Counted from the stretch's first letter, positions 27,564 through 37,678 are shown. The stretch is 64,000 nucleotides of DNA from Trinickia dabaoshanensis (GCF_002879885.1 NZ_PNYA01000005.1:1-64000); one strand, 5' to 3'. A program made the numbers and translations. Notes: generated by a model not told the origin, from the sequence alone.

Positions 27564-28040
27564 TTATTTTCCTTGCCGATTTTCACGATCTGCCGCACAT
27601 ACTGCCCTCGAAAGAGCGTCAATCTTGCTCGAGCCGGGAATGGGCTCGAGTTCGCCCGTGGCCCCGCTGAACTGCCGCAACACCTTCCCGGAGCCATCGA
27701 CGAACTTGCCGGCCGCAATGCCATACCGAGCGTTTTCGCAGTCCAGAACAAAAAGCGTCATGTCCTCCGTGTAGTGGACCTCAACGTCCGTCTGGGGCGA
27801 AGAATAAAGCGTCTTTGTCCAGACATGGATGAGACCATGCGCGTCCTTTTTCAACGAGCCGGCATCCACGAAGACCAGGACATCGGGGCTCGCAGCCACA
27901 CGCACCCAGGCTGGGTCGGCGATTGCATCGACTGCGGTGACGAGCAAGATGGCGGCCAACACGAGGTGGTCTCGCTGCCATCTCGCGGTAGCGCGAACGA
28001 TGCGCCGAAGGTGCCACGCAGGAGATCGCATGATAGTCAT
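27564..28040 (-). CDS. Exported surface-adhesin-E-like domain protein
   Basis: 158 residues with a basic N-terminus, a hydrophobic export segment (HLVLAAILLVTAVDAIA, about 25-41) and a compact domain WVRVAASPDVLVFVDAGSLK ... VHYTEDMTLFVLDCENARYG ... YGIAAGKFVDGSGKVL. This pattern is the surface-adhesin protein E-like domain found in many small periplasmic proteins of Burkholderiales; its function is unknown. The real start may be the internal ATG giving MRSPAWHL. It stands alone between the PAP2 gene and the DUF2127 gene, in the same direction. Confidence 0.65.
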   Translation of the reverse strand: MTIMRSPAWHLRRIVRATARWQRDHLVLAAILLVTAVDAIADPAWVRVAASPDVLVFVDAGSLKKDAHGLIHVWTKTLYSSPQTDVEVHYTEDMTLFVLDCENARYGIAAGKFVDGSGKVLRQFSGATGELEPIPGSSKIDALSRAVCAADRENRQGK

Positions 28041-28109
28041 GGGTGTCTGGAAACGTTACAACGGTCATCCCGGCTGAAGCGTGCCGAGCATGCACGTAAG
28101 TGAGTTCGG

Positions 28110-28655
28110 TCAGGGACTTGCTGCGGCGACGTTGTGTTCGTTTCGGAGGTATCGGTACTCGTGCCACGTGAGCGCGATGATGACGACGTCCAGGGCTGTG
28201 ATGAGCAGCAACCATATCGAATGCGTGAAGGTGTATCGGTAGAGTTGGTAGACGATAAACGCGCCGAAGACGACGATTGAGACGGGGTAATACCACAGCC
28301 TCTCTCGCAGCAGTCCGACGATCAGCCAAAGCTTGATCACACCGTGTCCGAGCAGATAGATGGCCGCGAATTCCTGGGTGCCGACGGAAAGATGCTGGAC
28401 GGTATGAAGGAGAAAGTTGGCGACGAGATCGTGGGGGTCTTCGACGAACTCGTCCGTGGTGACCCAGAGCACGAGTGTCAGAAAAAGTTGTTGCGAAACG
28501 AAGTACGTGACAACGCCGGCGACGATTTCTGAAAGCGCGAAAGCGGCCTTGAACCAGAGACTCACCTCGAAGACGAGATGAAGCTTCTTTTCGTCGAGAA
28601 ATTTGTTCAAATCGATCACAGGAATCTCTCCAAACATTCGGATCGCGAGTTGCAT
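28110..28655 (-). CDS. DUF2127 membrane protein
   Basis: 181 residues from ATG 28655, which overlaps the upstream stop as TAATG; the longer frame to 28853 lies inside the previous gene. Four membrane helices are visible (SLWFKAAFALSEIVAGVVTYF, AAIYLLGHGVIKLWLIVGLL, YPVSIVVFGAFIVYQLYRY, IWLLLITALDVVIIALTWHE), with the GHGVIK motif and a HEYRYLR tail characteristic of DUF2127. Function unknown. It is the last gene of the six-gene RND/ATPase/LssY operon. Confidence 0.72.
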   Translation of the reverse strand: MQLAIRMFGEIPVIDLNKFLDEKKLHLVFEVSLWFKAAFALSEIVAGVVTYFVSQQLFLTLVLWVTTDEFVEDPHDLVANFLLHTVQHLSVGTQEFAAIYLLGHGVIKLWLIVGLLRERLWYYPVSIVVFGAFIVYQLYRYTFTHSIWLLLITALDVVIIALTWHEYRYLRNEHNVAAASP

Positions 28656-30715
28656 TAGGGCCGTTCGTGTGGCGGCATATCCGTGTTGGACGCGCCGGAC
28701 ACAACAGGCAGCACCAGCACGACATCTCGAGTCCGGTTGGCTGCCCGCATCGAGCGGATCGTGGGCCGATCCTGTAGATCGAGCAATTTGACGATCGTCG
28801 CGGCACTCGTAATGTTTTGCGTGGACACCCGTGTGAAAAGATGTGCGGGCCAAGACAACGTCTCATGATAGACGGCGCCGTACCAGAGCGGTTCCGCACC
28901 CTGGGTGCCCTGAATGGCGTAATGGGATGACCAAAGGCGCAGCACAAACCTGCTTTCCGGCAAATCCGGGTCGGGGCGCATGAACGTGAGTTGCGAGTTT
29001 TCCCCTTGCGCATACTTCGGCAGCACGGGCAATTCATCCGGTCGGCTCCGAGGCAGCAGCCAGCCCAACGCCGAGCGAACGGACCACGCGGGCGCGGCCT
29101 GCCAGCCGCTCCGTTGCAAGCGCTGCTCGATGAGCCTGCTACTCGCCGGCCATTGAAGCAACAGCGGCTCTTCCTCTTCGCCACCAAAATCCATGCGTCT
29201 TGCCGGAATCTGTTGCCAGCCAGCGGCGGTCCACTCGCTAATCTTGAATATCGTGATCGCCGGAGAGACCGGAACCGATGTTGCCACGATCGACTGGAGC
29301 CCCGCTGGAATCGCCCAAGATCCGGCGACCGCCAGTGATCCGATCACGACAAGGGCCACGCTTTTGGGATGCATGTCATCCTGCACATGCCAGAGCGCAT
29401 AGGCCCCACCCAGAATGGCGAACCACGCCAACCCGAGCGCCCAGCCGCCCAAAAGACCACTCAGCCAAGTCTTGCCGAAGTAAAGATCCGCAAGACCGCC
29501 AATGACGATCCAGAGTGCGATTGCGATCGCGACGGCTCCGCGCCATGATGTCGCCTGCCGACGTGTGATCACCCACCCCAAAAACCCGTACACCAGGATG
29601 TTGAACGCTGCCAGCCCATCCGGCAGCGGGATATGCGGAGCGCCAGGGCGCCAGTCGAGCGGTAACGCGCCTCCCGATTTTGCCCAATCGAAGGGGGACT
29701 GCACGACGGCTATCCCGACCAGGATGATCCACCATGCCGCTGTCTTCCAGCTTCGCCGCAGGACGAACCAGATCAGCACAGCGGACGCCATCGCGAAGCC
29801 TACGATGCGGCCATTCAACGCAGCGATGCCGGCCATCACCGCGTCGGCCGGCGTTGCATGCAGTGATTGCAGAAACGTATAAAGCGCGGTGTCGGTTCGC
29901 ATCAGCGGATCGTTGGCAATCACGTCCTGCAACACGCCACCGAAGAGCCATACACTGGCAATCAAGAGCAAGGAGAATGCCGAGATGGTGGGAAATTCAG
30001 GATCATCGAGTTTGATCACGCGTTGTATGCGACCTCCAAACTGAGGGAGGCGGCGCGCCATCTCGAGCATCGCATACCGCGCGGTGCGCTTTGCGGCGGG
30101 AATGCCATGCGTGGTCGTCAGTCGAGCCAGACGGACGACGAGGTAAAGCAGTACCACGAGAAGAATCAGTGCCGCAGCCAGGCGTGTACTGACGGCTTCG
30201 GCCAAGGCCGCCGATGCGCCGAAGACGATACCGGGTATGAGATTGATCGGTGCCCAGACCAGTGCCGAGGCGACGTTGGCGGCGTAAAACTTCAACCGCC
30301 CCATGTGCGCCGTCCCAACCAGAAGCGGCACGGTCGAGCGCACCGGCGCGAAGAATCGGGCGAGCAACAGGCTCTTGCCCCCATGTCGCTCGACGAATTG
30401 CTCACCGCGCACCCACCGGACTTCTTGCCCCTTTGCCTGGAACCATGAACGAACCTTGCCGTGAAAGTGACGACCCAATTCGTAGCTCAGGCCGTCACCC
30501 ACGATTCCACCCAGAGCGGACAATGCGAGTGTCGGCCAGACGTCGAGCGCCCCTGCACCGACGAGTGCGCCCGCGAAAAACATGACGATGCTTGCCGGCA
30601 CCATCGCGATCGTACCCACGACCGCGATCGCCTCGGCAACCGCGATGGCGAACACCACGGCCAATACGAGATAGGGGTGGTTGCTGATCGATACGAGCCA
30701 GGTGTGCATGGACAT
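28655..30715 (-). CDS. VTT/DedA - degenerate PAP2 - LssY_C fusion protein
   Basis: About 686 residues. About 1-200 form a DedA/VTT domain (ILAVVF..., FVERHGGKSLLLARFFAPVRSTVPLLVG, with the conserved F/YxxR region). About 240-450 form a PAP2-like membrane domain whose catalytic positions are lost (FDWAKSGG instead of KxxxxxxRP, PDGLAAF instead of PSxHA, ADLYFGKTWLSG instead of SRxxxxxHxxxD). About 490-680 are an LssY_C domain (FKISEWTAAGWQQIPARRMDF ... FVLRLWSSHYAI). DedA proteins move polyprenyl or phospholipid carriers. Start: GGAG lies 6 bases before the ATG at 30709, with another ATG at 30715, just after the ATPase gene stop. Confidence 0.8.
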   Translation of the reverse strand: MSMHTWLVSISNHPYLVLAVVFAIAVAEAIAVVGTIAMVPASIVMFFAGALVGAGALDVWPTLALSALGGIVGDGLSYELGRHFHGKVRSWFQAKGQEVRWVRGEQFVERHGGKSLLLARFFAPVRSTVPLLVGTAHMGRLKFYAANVASALVWAPINLIPGIVFGASAALAEAVSTRLAAALILLVVLLYLVVRLARLTTTHGIPAAKRTARYAMLEMARRLPQFGGRIQRVIKLDDPEFPTISAFSLLLIASVWLFGGVLQDVIANDPLMRTDTALYTFLQSLHATPADAVMAGIAALNGRIVGFAMASAVLIWFVLRRSWKTAAWWIILVGIAVVQSPFDWAKSGGALPLDWRPGAPHIPLPDGLAAFNILVYGFLGWVITRRQATSWRGAVAIAIALWIVIGGLADLYFGKTWLSGLLGGWALGLAWFAILGGAYALWHVQDDMHPKSVALVVIGSLAVAGSWAIPAGLQSIVATSVPVSPAITIFKISEWTAAGWQQIPARRMDFGGEEEEPLLLQWPASSRLIEQRLQRSGWQAAPAWSVRSALGWLLPRSRPDELPVLPKYAQGENSQLTFMRPDPDLPESRFVLRLWSSHYAIQGTQGAEPLWYGAVYHETLSWPAHLFTRVSTQNITSAATIVKLLDLQDRPTIRSMRAANRTRDVVLVLPVVSGASNTDMPPHERP

Positions 30716-30720
30716 CTCCG

Positions 30721-33700
30721 TTATCCACACGCGCCGCTTGGACTGTATTGTCGCGTCCGGTCACCCGACGCATCAGAAAGCACTGCGGTGCAAAGGAGCC
30801 AGACCCGCCCATCCCAGCGCCGGAAAGCAGCGCTGGCCGGATCGTCCCGCGTGACGCTCTGCGCATCGGCGAACGGCCTCGCGAACGCGGCAGCCGGCGC
30901 TGTGAAGTCCTCATTGATCGACGGCACCGAGAACGACCACGCGAACGCTGTCGCGGGAGATTCGCGCGTCACCGTGCCCGTCCAGAGCGGAACGGTACCA
31001 TGCCTTGGGCTGCGCAATACCAGGTCGGCGGCCGGCCAGAGCCGCAATACGAGCAGCGTGTCGTGCGCTTCGTCGGCAATTCGAACGAACGCCATCGCGG
31101 GAGCGGCGCCCTCATGGAACTTGAGTGCGATGGCGGGCGTCGCCCGCTCGTCGCCCGATGCCGGCACTGCCGGCCAGGCCGGATCGCTGCGGGCCGCCCG
31201 CCATCCTTGCGCCTGCATCACGCGTTCGATCGTTCGCGCGGTTGCCGCCCATTGGACGCTGAACGGCTCGTCGATTCTGCCGACCACCGCCACGCGTCCG
31301 ACGGGCAACGTACGCCATGCGCCCCCTCGCCACTGGGTGGCCGTCATCCGCTCGGTCCTCTCGAGCCGACGGTAAAGCGCGACGTCCGCATGATGCCGTT
31401 TCGCCATGTGCAGTGCAGCGCCGGCAAGCAGCGTCAATGCAACGATGCCCATCAGTCGCTTCGCGCCGATCGGCTGGATCGGCTGAAGCGAATAACCGAC
31501 GGCGAGCACGGTGACCCACGCGAGGCCGAAGCTCAGGCCCGCGACGACATCGGAAACCCAGTGCACCCCCAGATAGAGACGCGACGCCGCAATCAGCGAG
31601 ACGGCAACTGCGGTAACGAGCACGATGGCGGTCCGCAGGCGATGCCGCTGCCCCTCGCACAACAGGAAAGCGAGGAATCCGTAAGTGACGACGGCCAGCG
31701 TTGCATGGCTGCTCGGAAACGAGAAGCTCTCGACGCCGCTTGCGAACGGGTTCGGGCGGGTGCGATGCAGCGCGAGCTTCAGGAGCTTGACGATCACCTC
31801 GGCGCCGCCCACGGCGGCCAGCCAGTAGATCGCGGCGCGCCAGCGCCGGTGCCAGACGAACCACGACAGCACGACCAGCACGACGGGAACCACCACGGCG
31901 GCATCGCCCAGCTCGGACATGCCGGTCATCCATGAATCGAGATAAGGCACGCGGATGTTCTGCAGCGTGCGATAGACGATGAGGTCCGCCTGCATGAGCG
32001 GGTCCTTCGACAGCACGTCTTCCAGCACGCCGAGGAACAGCCAGGCGCTGCCGCAGAACAGCAGGGCCGACACGGGGACGAGCACCTTGTGCCGGCGCCA
32101 CAGGGCGAGCCATGCGCGTGCCGCCGACAAAGCCGACGGCGGGTCGGGAGATTCAGCGGAGTCCAGAATGACGTCGGCACGCGTCGTTATGCCACGCAGC
32201 GCGGAGCACGCCAATACGATTGTGCCGATCGCACCCAGCCAGATGCGCAGCGGCAGTGGTTCGAGCGCAAAAAAGGCGCGCAGCGGCGCCGTGCTCGAGA
32301 CGAGCGCAAAGGACACGGCCATCGCCGCGACGATGGCGATGCGCAGGCGGGTGAGCGGCCGCACCAGCAGCGCGACGATCCACAACGCAATACCGAGCAG
32401 CGTCACGGTTGCTGCGCTGCGGGCCGCGTCGAGCGTGCCGTGCAAGTAGCTGAGAGTGACGGAATAGGCGGCGAACGTCGCGATCGCGGCCAGCACGCCT
32501 GCCGGCACCGTGAAGCGCAGCACCCGTTCGACGAAGCCGCGGCGGGCGCGTTCCGCGGTCGGTTCGAGCGAAAGAAAGAACGCGGGAATGCCGATGGTCA
32601 GTGAACCGACGAGCGTCAGGTGGCGCGGCAGGAACGGAAAGGCGAGATCGGCGACGCCGACCGCGAACGCAAGCAGCATCACGTAGACGGTCTTGGTCAC
32701 GAACAGGTTGGCGACTCGTTCGACGTTGCCGATCACGCGCCGGCCTTCATTGACGATCGACGGAAGGCTCGCGAAGCGGTCATCGATTAGCACGGCCTGG
32801 GCGACCGACGCCGCTGCGCCGCTGCCGCTTCCCATCGCGATGCCGATGTCGGCTTCCTTAAGCGCGAGCAGGTCGTTCACGCCGTCGCCGATCATCGCGA
32901 CCACGTGGCCGCGTCCGCGCAGCGCTGCCACCATCGCCTCCTTCTGCTGCGGCGAAACCCGTCCGAATACGGTCTCCCGCTCCATAAGCTCGCCGAGCTG
33001 GCCGGCGCCCTCCGGCAGCGCACGCGCGTCGACGCCGTCTCCCGCCGCCTCGATCCCTGCGCGTCGCGCCACCTCGGCGGCCGTATCCGCGTGATCTCCG
33101 GAAATCACCTTGAGCGACACGCCCTGCGCAGCGAAGTAGGCGGCGGTGGTCGGCGCGTCGGCACGCACGCGCTCCGCGAGCAGCACCAGGGCGACCGGCG
33201 CAAGTTCATCCGGCAACCGGTCTCCCGCAAACGCCGAACCGGACCGCGCGAGCAGCAGCACCCTGCGGCCTTCGCGCGCATACGCGGACACGGTCCGGCG
33301 CAGATCGTCTGCTGATGCGCTATCGCCGAGCATGACGTCCGGCGCGCCGAGTATCCACGTGCCATGCCAGATAAACGACGCGCCTGCCCATTTCCTTGCC
33401 GACGAAAACGGGATGGCATGGACGGTGTGCCATTCGGGTCGCGCGGTGCAACTCGCCGCGATCGCACGCAGCGTCGCATTCGGCGCGGGATCGCTCAGCA
33501 CCAGCGCGGCAAGCGCCTCGTCGACATCCGGATTGGCACCGAGCCGTTCCAGACGCTCCATGACAGGCACCCCTTCCGTCAGCGTGCCGGTCTTGTCGAG
33601 GCAGATCACGTCCACGCGCGCGAGCGTCTCGATGGCGGGCAACTCCTGCATGAGGGTGCCACGCTGCGCGAGCCGCACCGCGCCGATGGCGAGCGCCACG

Positions 33701-34503
33701 CTTGTCAGCAGCACGAGCCCCTCGGGCACCATGCCGGCGACCCCGCCCGCCGAAAAAAGCAGTGCCTCGTCGAGCGACGCGCCCCGCAGGAGCTGCGTCG
33801 CCACCATCAATGTCGACAGCGGCATGATCGCCCAGCAGACGTAGCGCAGGATGCGATTGATGCCGGCATTCAGTTCGGAATGCGGCGGCACGAAACGCCG
33901 CACCTGTGCCGCGAGCTGGTGAGCCCAGGCTTGTTGGCCGACCCGCGTGGCCCGATACCACCCTTGCCCGGCAACCACGAAGCTGCCCGACTGTACTTCG
34001 GACTCGGGCGTCTTGGTCTGTGGCTCGGACTCCCCCGTCAGCAGCGACTCGTCAATCTCGAGGCCATTCGCCGCCCACACGACGCCATCGACGACGATCT
34101 GGTCACCTCGCTCAACTGCGATCAGGTCATCCTTCACGATGTCGTCCGGGTGGACCTCGATCGTCTGCCCCGCGCGGCGCACGCGCGCGCGCGGCTGGTG
34201 CAGCAGCGCGAGCCGGTCGAGTTGGCGCTTCGCCCGCCATTCCTGGACGATGCCGATGAGCGAGTTCGTGATCAGCACGCCGCCGAAGAGCGCATCCTGC
34301 CAAGGGCCGACCACGAGCACCACCGCGCAGAGCGTGCCGAGCAGCGCATTGAAGCGCGTGAACACGTTGGCGCGCACGATCGCGCCAAAGCTGCGGCTCG
34401 TCTGCCGCTTGACGCGGTTGACTGCGCCGCGTCCCCGGCGCTCGGCCACCTCGTCAAGGCTCAGGCCGTCGGGAAGATCCGCCATCGCCGGTCGCCCAGT
34501 CAC
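30721..34503 (-). CDS. P-type ATPase (CtpE-like) fused to PAP2 phosphatase and LssY_C
   Basis: 1260 residues in one frame. About 1-790 form a complete P-type ATPase: actuator TGES (156-159), PEGL in M4 (260-263), phosphorylated Asp in DKTGTLT (D303), and hinge GDGVNDLLALKEADIG. PEGL and the surrounding RLAQRGTLMQELPAIE fit the calcium-type CtpE branch rather than soft-metal P1B pumps. About 830-1000 form an intact PAP2 domain: KLALHRTRP, FPSSHATL and SRLYLGVHWVSD. About 1040-1250 form LssY_C. This three-part fusion is not one I know. It lies 20 bases after the RND gene and 5 bases before the VTT/LssY gene. Confidence 0.85.
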   Translation of the reverse strand: MTGRPAMADLPDGLSLDEVAERRGRGAVNRVKRQTSRSFGAIVRANVFTRFNALLGTLCAVVLVVGPWQDALFGGVLITNSLIGIVQEWRAKRQLDRLALLHQPRARVRRAGQTIEVHPDDIVKDDLIAVERGDQIVVDGVVWAANGLEIDESLLTGESEPQTKTPESEVQSGSFVVAGQGWYRATRVGQQAWAHQLAAQVRRFVPPHSELNAGINRILRYVCWAIMPLSTLMVATQLLRGASLDEALLFSAGGVAGMVPEGLVLLTSVALAIGAVRLAQRGTLMQELPAIETLARVDVICLDKTGTLTEGVPVMERLERLGANPDVDEALAALVLSDPAPNATLRAIAASCTARPEWHTVHAIPFSSARKWAGASFIWHGTWILGAPDVMLGDSASADDLRRTVSAYAREGRRVLLLARSGSAFAGDRLPDELAPVALVLLAERVRADAPTTAAYFAAQGVSLKVISGDHADTAAEVARRAGIEAAGDGVDARALPEGAGQLGELMERETVFGRVSPQQKEAMVAALRGRGHVVAMIGDGVNDLLALKEADIGIAMGSGSGAAASVAQAVLIDDRFASLPSIVNEGRRVIGNVERVANLFVTKTVYVMLLAFAVGVADLAFPFLPRHLTLVGSLTIGIPAFFLSLEPTAERARRGFVERVLRFTVPAGVLAAIATFAAYSVTLSYLHGTLDAARSAATVTLLGIALWIVALLVRPLTRLRIAIVAAMAVSFALVSSTAPLRAFFALEPLPLRIWLGAIGTIVLACSALRGITTRADVILDSAESPDPPSALSAARAWLALWRRHKVLVPVSALLFCGSAWLFLGVLEDVLSKDPLMQADLIVYRTLQNIRVPYLDSWMTGMSELGDAAVVVPVVLVVLSWFVWHRRWRAAIYWLAAVGGAEVIVKLLKLALHRTRPNPFASGVESFSFPSSHATLAVVTYGFLAFLLCEGQRHRLRTAIVLVTAVAVSLIAASRLYLGVHWVSDVVAGLSFGLAWVTVLAVGYSLQPIQPIGAKRLMGIVALTLLAGAALHMAKRHHADVALYRRLERTERMTATQWRGGAWRTLPVGRVAVVGRIDEPFSVQWAATARTIERVMQAQGWRAARSDPAWPAVPASGDERATPAIALKFHEGAAPAMAFVRIADEAHDTLLVLRLWPAADLVLRSPRHGTVPLWTGTVTRESPATAFAWSFSVPSINEDFTAPAAAFARPFADAQSVTRDDPASAAFRRWDGRVWLLCTAVLSDASGDRTRQYSPSGACG

Positions 34504-34523
34504 TGGCCGTCCTCCATTTCGGC

Positions 34524-37500
34524 CTATGCCGGCGCAGTGCCGGGCTCGGCCAGTTCGTCGCGCTCGAAGCGTCCGTAGCGCAGCGCCAGCGTCGGCAGCA
34601 CGATCAGGTTGAGGGCGGTCGACGTGATCAGGCCGCCGAGAATGACGATCGCCATCGGCCCTTCGATTTCGTTACCCGGCGCGCCACTTGTCAGCGCAAG
34701 CGGCGCCAGCGCGAGCGCGGTGACGAGCGCAGTCATCAGGATCGGCACCAGCCGTTCCGATGCCCCGCGCACTGCTGTATCCATGTTCCACGTCAACCGA
34801 TCGACGTGCACGAGATGCTCGTAGTGGCTGATCAGCATGATCGAGTTCCGCAGCGAGATGCCGAACAATGTGACGAAACCCACCATACCACCAATGGACA
34901 GATTCGCCCCCGTCAGCACCACGCTCAGCACGCCGCCGACGAGCGCGAAGGGCAGGTTGACCATGACGAGCAGTACGCCACGACGGCTCTTCATCGCGAG
35001 GAACAGGAGCAATGCGATGCCGATGAGCGACATCCCCCCGTACGCCAGCAGGTCGCGCTGCGATTGCGCGCGTGCTTCGCTCTCCCCGCTGAAAACGGCG
35101 TAGGTGCCCGGTGGCATTTTAATCTCACGGTTCACTCGCGCCTGAGCCTCCTTCACGAAATCACTGGCCGGCCGGCTACCAAGGTTGACCGACACTGTTT
35201 GCACGCGCTGGCCGCCGTCGTGCGTGATCTGATAGCGGCCGGCGACTTGGCGGATCGTCGCGAGCGTGCTCAGCGGAACGGCAAACCCGTCGGCATTACG
35301 CACCATGAGTTTTCCAACGTCGCCGACCGTCTTGCGCTGCGCCGGATCGAGCACGACCGCGACGTCATAGGTGCGGCTGCCTTTGTAGATTTGCGAGACC
35401 GTTGTGCCAGCATAGGCGGACTGGATCGTATCGAGCACTTCGACGGGCCTGAAGCCCCAGCGGCTCAACGCGTCCGGCTTGAGCTTCACGTCGAGCTCGG
35501 GTATGCCGGGAGGCGAATCTACCCGCACGCTGGCGACGCCGTGGATCGTGCCGATCAGCTGAGCGATTTGTTGCGCCGTGCGATCGATGACATCGAGATT
35601 GTTGCCGAACACTTTGACGACCACCGGGGCCGTTGTTCCAGAAATGGTCTCGTCGATACGTTCCTCGAGAAACGTATTGACCGAGGTGCTCAGGCCCGGA
35701 AAGCGCGACAGCGCCTGGCGAATCCGATAGAGCGCCCAGTTTTGGCCCGATGCGCCCATCGGCTTCAGATCGACCTCGAACTCGGAGAGCTGCACGCCGG
35801 TCGGATCGACCACCCCGTTCGCGCGGCCTGCGCGCTGTGCCACGAGACGCACGCCGGGCACCTGCATCAACGCCTTCGATACCTGCGTGCCGATGCGTAT
35901 CGATTCCGCGAGCGACGTGCCCGGCTCCAGTCCCATATGGACGATGTAATGGCCTTCGCGCAGTTGCGGAATGAAGCTACCGCTCATGAACGGCAGCGAC
36001 GCGAGCGCAGCGACACACATTAGCGCCGCCGTTACCATGACCGCTTTCACGTGCTGCTCGACCTTTGTCAGCAGCGCGATGTAACGCGCCTTCAGGCGCG
36101 CGACGAGACGGGGTTCATGCTCGGGCAAAGGCCCCCTCGCCAGCAGGGCGAGTGCCATGGCCGGCGTGAGCGTCAACGCGACGCCGAGCGACGCGAGAAC
36201 GGCCAGTATGTAGGCAATGCCGAGTGGCGCGAAGAGCCGTCCGCCGACACCCGAGAGCGTGAGTACCGGCAGGAAGATCAGCATCACGATGAAGGTCGCA
36301 AACACGACGGCGCTACGGACTTCGAGCGAAGCACGCAGCACGACGCGAAACGCGGGGAGTGGCTGGGGTCGCTTGCGATTCTCACGTAGGCGCCGATAAA
36401 TGTTCTCGACGTCAATGATCGCATCGTCCACCACTTCACCGAGCGCGATTGCGAGGCCACCCAAGGTCATCGTGTTCAGGCTCACGCCGAACTTGGTCAG
36501 CACGATAATCGCAACCAGCAGCGACAGCGGAATCGCGACGGCCGAAATCACGGCGGTGCGCACATTGAGCAGAAACAGGAACAGGATGGCGATCACGAGC
36601 ACGGCGCCGACGATGAGTGCCGTCCGCAAGTGACCCACCGCGGCATCGATGAAATTGGCGGGCCGGAAAACGTCCGCGTTCACGTCGACACCTTGCTTGA
36701 CAAGCGCCGGCTTGAGTCCCGCGAGCGCATTTTCGATGTCGTGCGTCACGGCCAGTGTGTTGGCGCCGTACTGGCTTTCCATCACGACCATCACGCCGGG
36801 CTTGCCCATGATCGAAGCCGCGCCGACAGGCGGCGCACTGCCCCAGGCCACATTCGCGACGTCGCCAAGTCGAACCGACGCACCATTGCTCGAACGCAGC
36901 ACGACACCGGCCAGTTTCTCGGGCGTGGCGATCTGGCCGTCGGCATTGACGGCGATGCGCTGGTTATTGTTCTCGATGAACCCGGCGCCCCGTACCCCGG
37001 TGGCTTGGCGGGCCGCGGCGATCACGTCCTGGATCGACAGTCCGTAGCGCATCAGCTTCGCGGGATCGACCTGGATCTGCATCTGGCGCGTCTCGCCGCC
37101 GAACACGATTGCATCGGCCACGCCGGGGACGCTCAGCAGTTGTGGTTTGATGGTCCACTGTGCGATGCCATAGAGATCCGCGAGCGAGCGTGTCTTCGAC
37201 GTGAGACCGATGATGCGCACGACGCTCGTCGTCGTGGTGAGCGGCAAAAGCCTGGGCGGCTTGACGCCTGCAGGCAGTGTGGCTGCGAGTCCGTTGATGC
37301 GCTCGGTGACGAGTTGTCGGACCTGCATCACGTTTGCGCTGTCGTCGAAGACGAGCGTGATCGCGGAGAGGCCCTGCATCGACCGCGAACGCATCGACTG
37401 CAGCCCAACCATGCCGCCGAGGGCATTCTCGAGCGGTTGCGTGACGAGCGTTTCCACCTGCTCGCTCGTCATGCCTGGCGCTGCCGTCTGCACGATGCTC

Positions 37501-37637
37501 ATCGGCGGAGCGAATTCGGGAAAGACGTCGAGCTTGGCGCGCGTGAGCGTAAAGAGCCCGTAGCCGGCCGCGACGACGGCCAGCGCATAGATGACGCCGC
37601 GAAAGCGCAGCGAAAAGCGGATGATCGCGTTGAGCAT
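34524..37637 (-). CDS. CzcA/CusA-family heavy-metal RND pump
   Basis: 1037 residues with two RND halves. The N-terminal loop has AKLDVFPEFAPPMSIVQTAAPG; TM4 has the HME signature GEVVDDAIIDVEN with the proton-relay acids; a later block reads GISLRNSIMLISHYEHL. It is more distant from the CusA at 8271, and substrate cannot be assigned. In the HME family the substrate is usually Co/Zn/Cd/Ni or Cu/Ag. The gene lies 41 bases after the adaptor and 20 before the P-type ATPase, in the six-gene minus-strand operon. Confidence 0.85.
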   Translation of the reverse strand: MLNAIIRFSLRFRGVIYALAVVAAGYGLFTLTRAKLDVFPEFAPPMSIVQTAAPGMTSEQVETLVTQPLENALGGMVGLQSMRSRSMQGLSAITLVFDDSANVMQVRQLVTERINGLAATLPAGVKPPRLLPLTTTTSVVRIIGLTSKTRSLADLYGIAQWTIKPQLLSVPGVADAIVFGGETRQMQIQVDPAKLMRYGLSIQDVIAAARQATGVRGAGFIENNNQRIAVNADGQIATPEKLAGVVLRSSNGASVRLGDVANVAWGSAPPVGAASIMGKPGVMVVMESQYGANTLAVTHDIENALAGLKPALVKQGVDVNADVFRPANFIDAAVGHLRTALIVGAVLVIAILFLFLLNVRTAVISAVAIPLSLLVAIIVLTKFGVSLNTMTLGGLAIALGEVVDDAIIDVENIYRRLRENRKRPQPLPAFRVVLRASLEVRSAVVFATFIVMLIFLPVLTLSGVGGRLFAPLGIAYILAVLASLGVALTLTPAMALALLARGPLPEHEPRLVARLKARYIALLTKVEQHVKAVMVTAALMCVAALASLPFMSGSFIPQLREGHYIVHMGLEPGTSLAESIRIGTQVSKALMQVPGVRLVAQRAGRANGVVDPTGVQLSEFEVDLKPMGASGQNWALYRIRQALSRFPGLSTSVNTFLEERIDETISGTTAPVVVKVFGNNLDVIDRTAQQIAQLIGTIHGVASVRVDSPPGIPELDVKLKPDALSRWGFRPVEVLDTIQSAYAGTTVSQIYKGSRTYDVAVVLDPAQRKTVGDVGKLMVRNADGFAVPLSTLATIRQVAGRYQITHDGGQRVQTVSVNLGSRPASDFVKEAQARVNREIKMPPGTYAVFSGESEARAQSQRDLLAYGGMSLIGIALLLFLAMKSRRGVLLVMVNLPFALVGGVLSVVLTGANLSIGGMVGFVTLFGISLRNSIMLISHYEHLVHVDRLTWNMDTAVRGASERLVPILMTALVTALALAPLALTSGAPGNEIEGPMAIVILGGLITSTALNLIVLPTLALRYGRFERDELAEPGTAPA

Positions 37638-37678
37638 GGAACGTGAGGTCGCGTTGATCAGGGCGGGTAAGGCGTGGG

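Noticed and set aside
27781-29187. Minus-strand frame of 468 codons
   Set aside because: Overlaps the DUF2127 and LssY genes on the same strand in another phase; composition is Arg/Ser-rich with no domain.
30748-31935. Plus-strand frame of 395 codons opposite the P-type ATPase
   Set aside because: Arg/His/Asp-rich shadow of the ATPase/PAP2/LssY fusion, no start context or motif.
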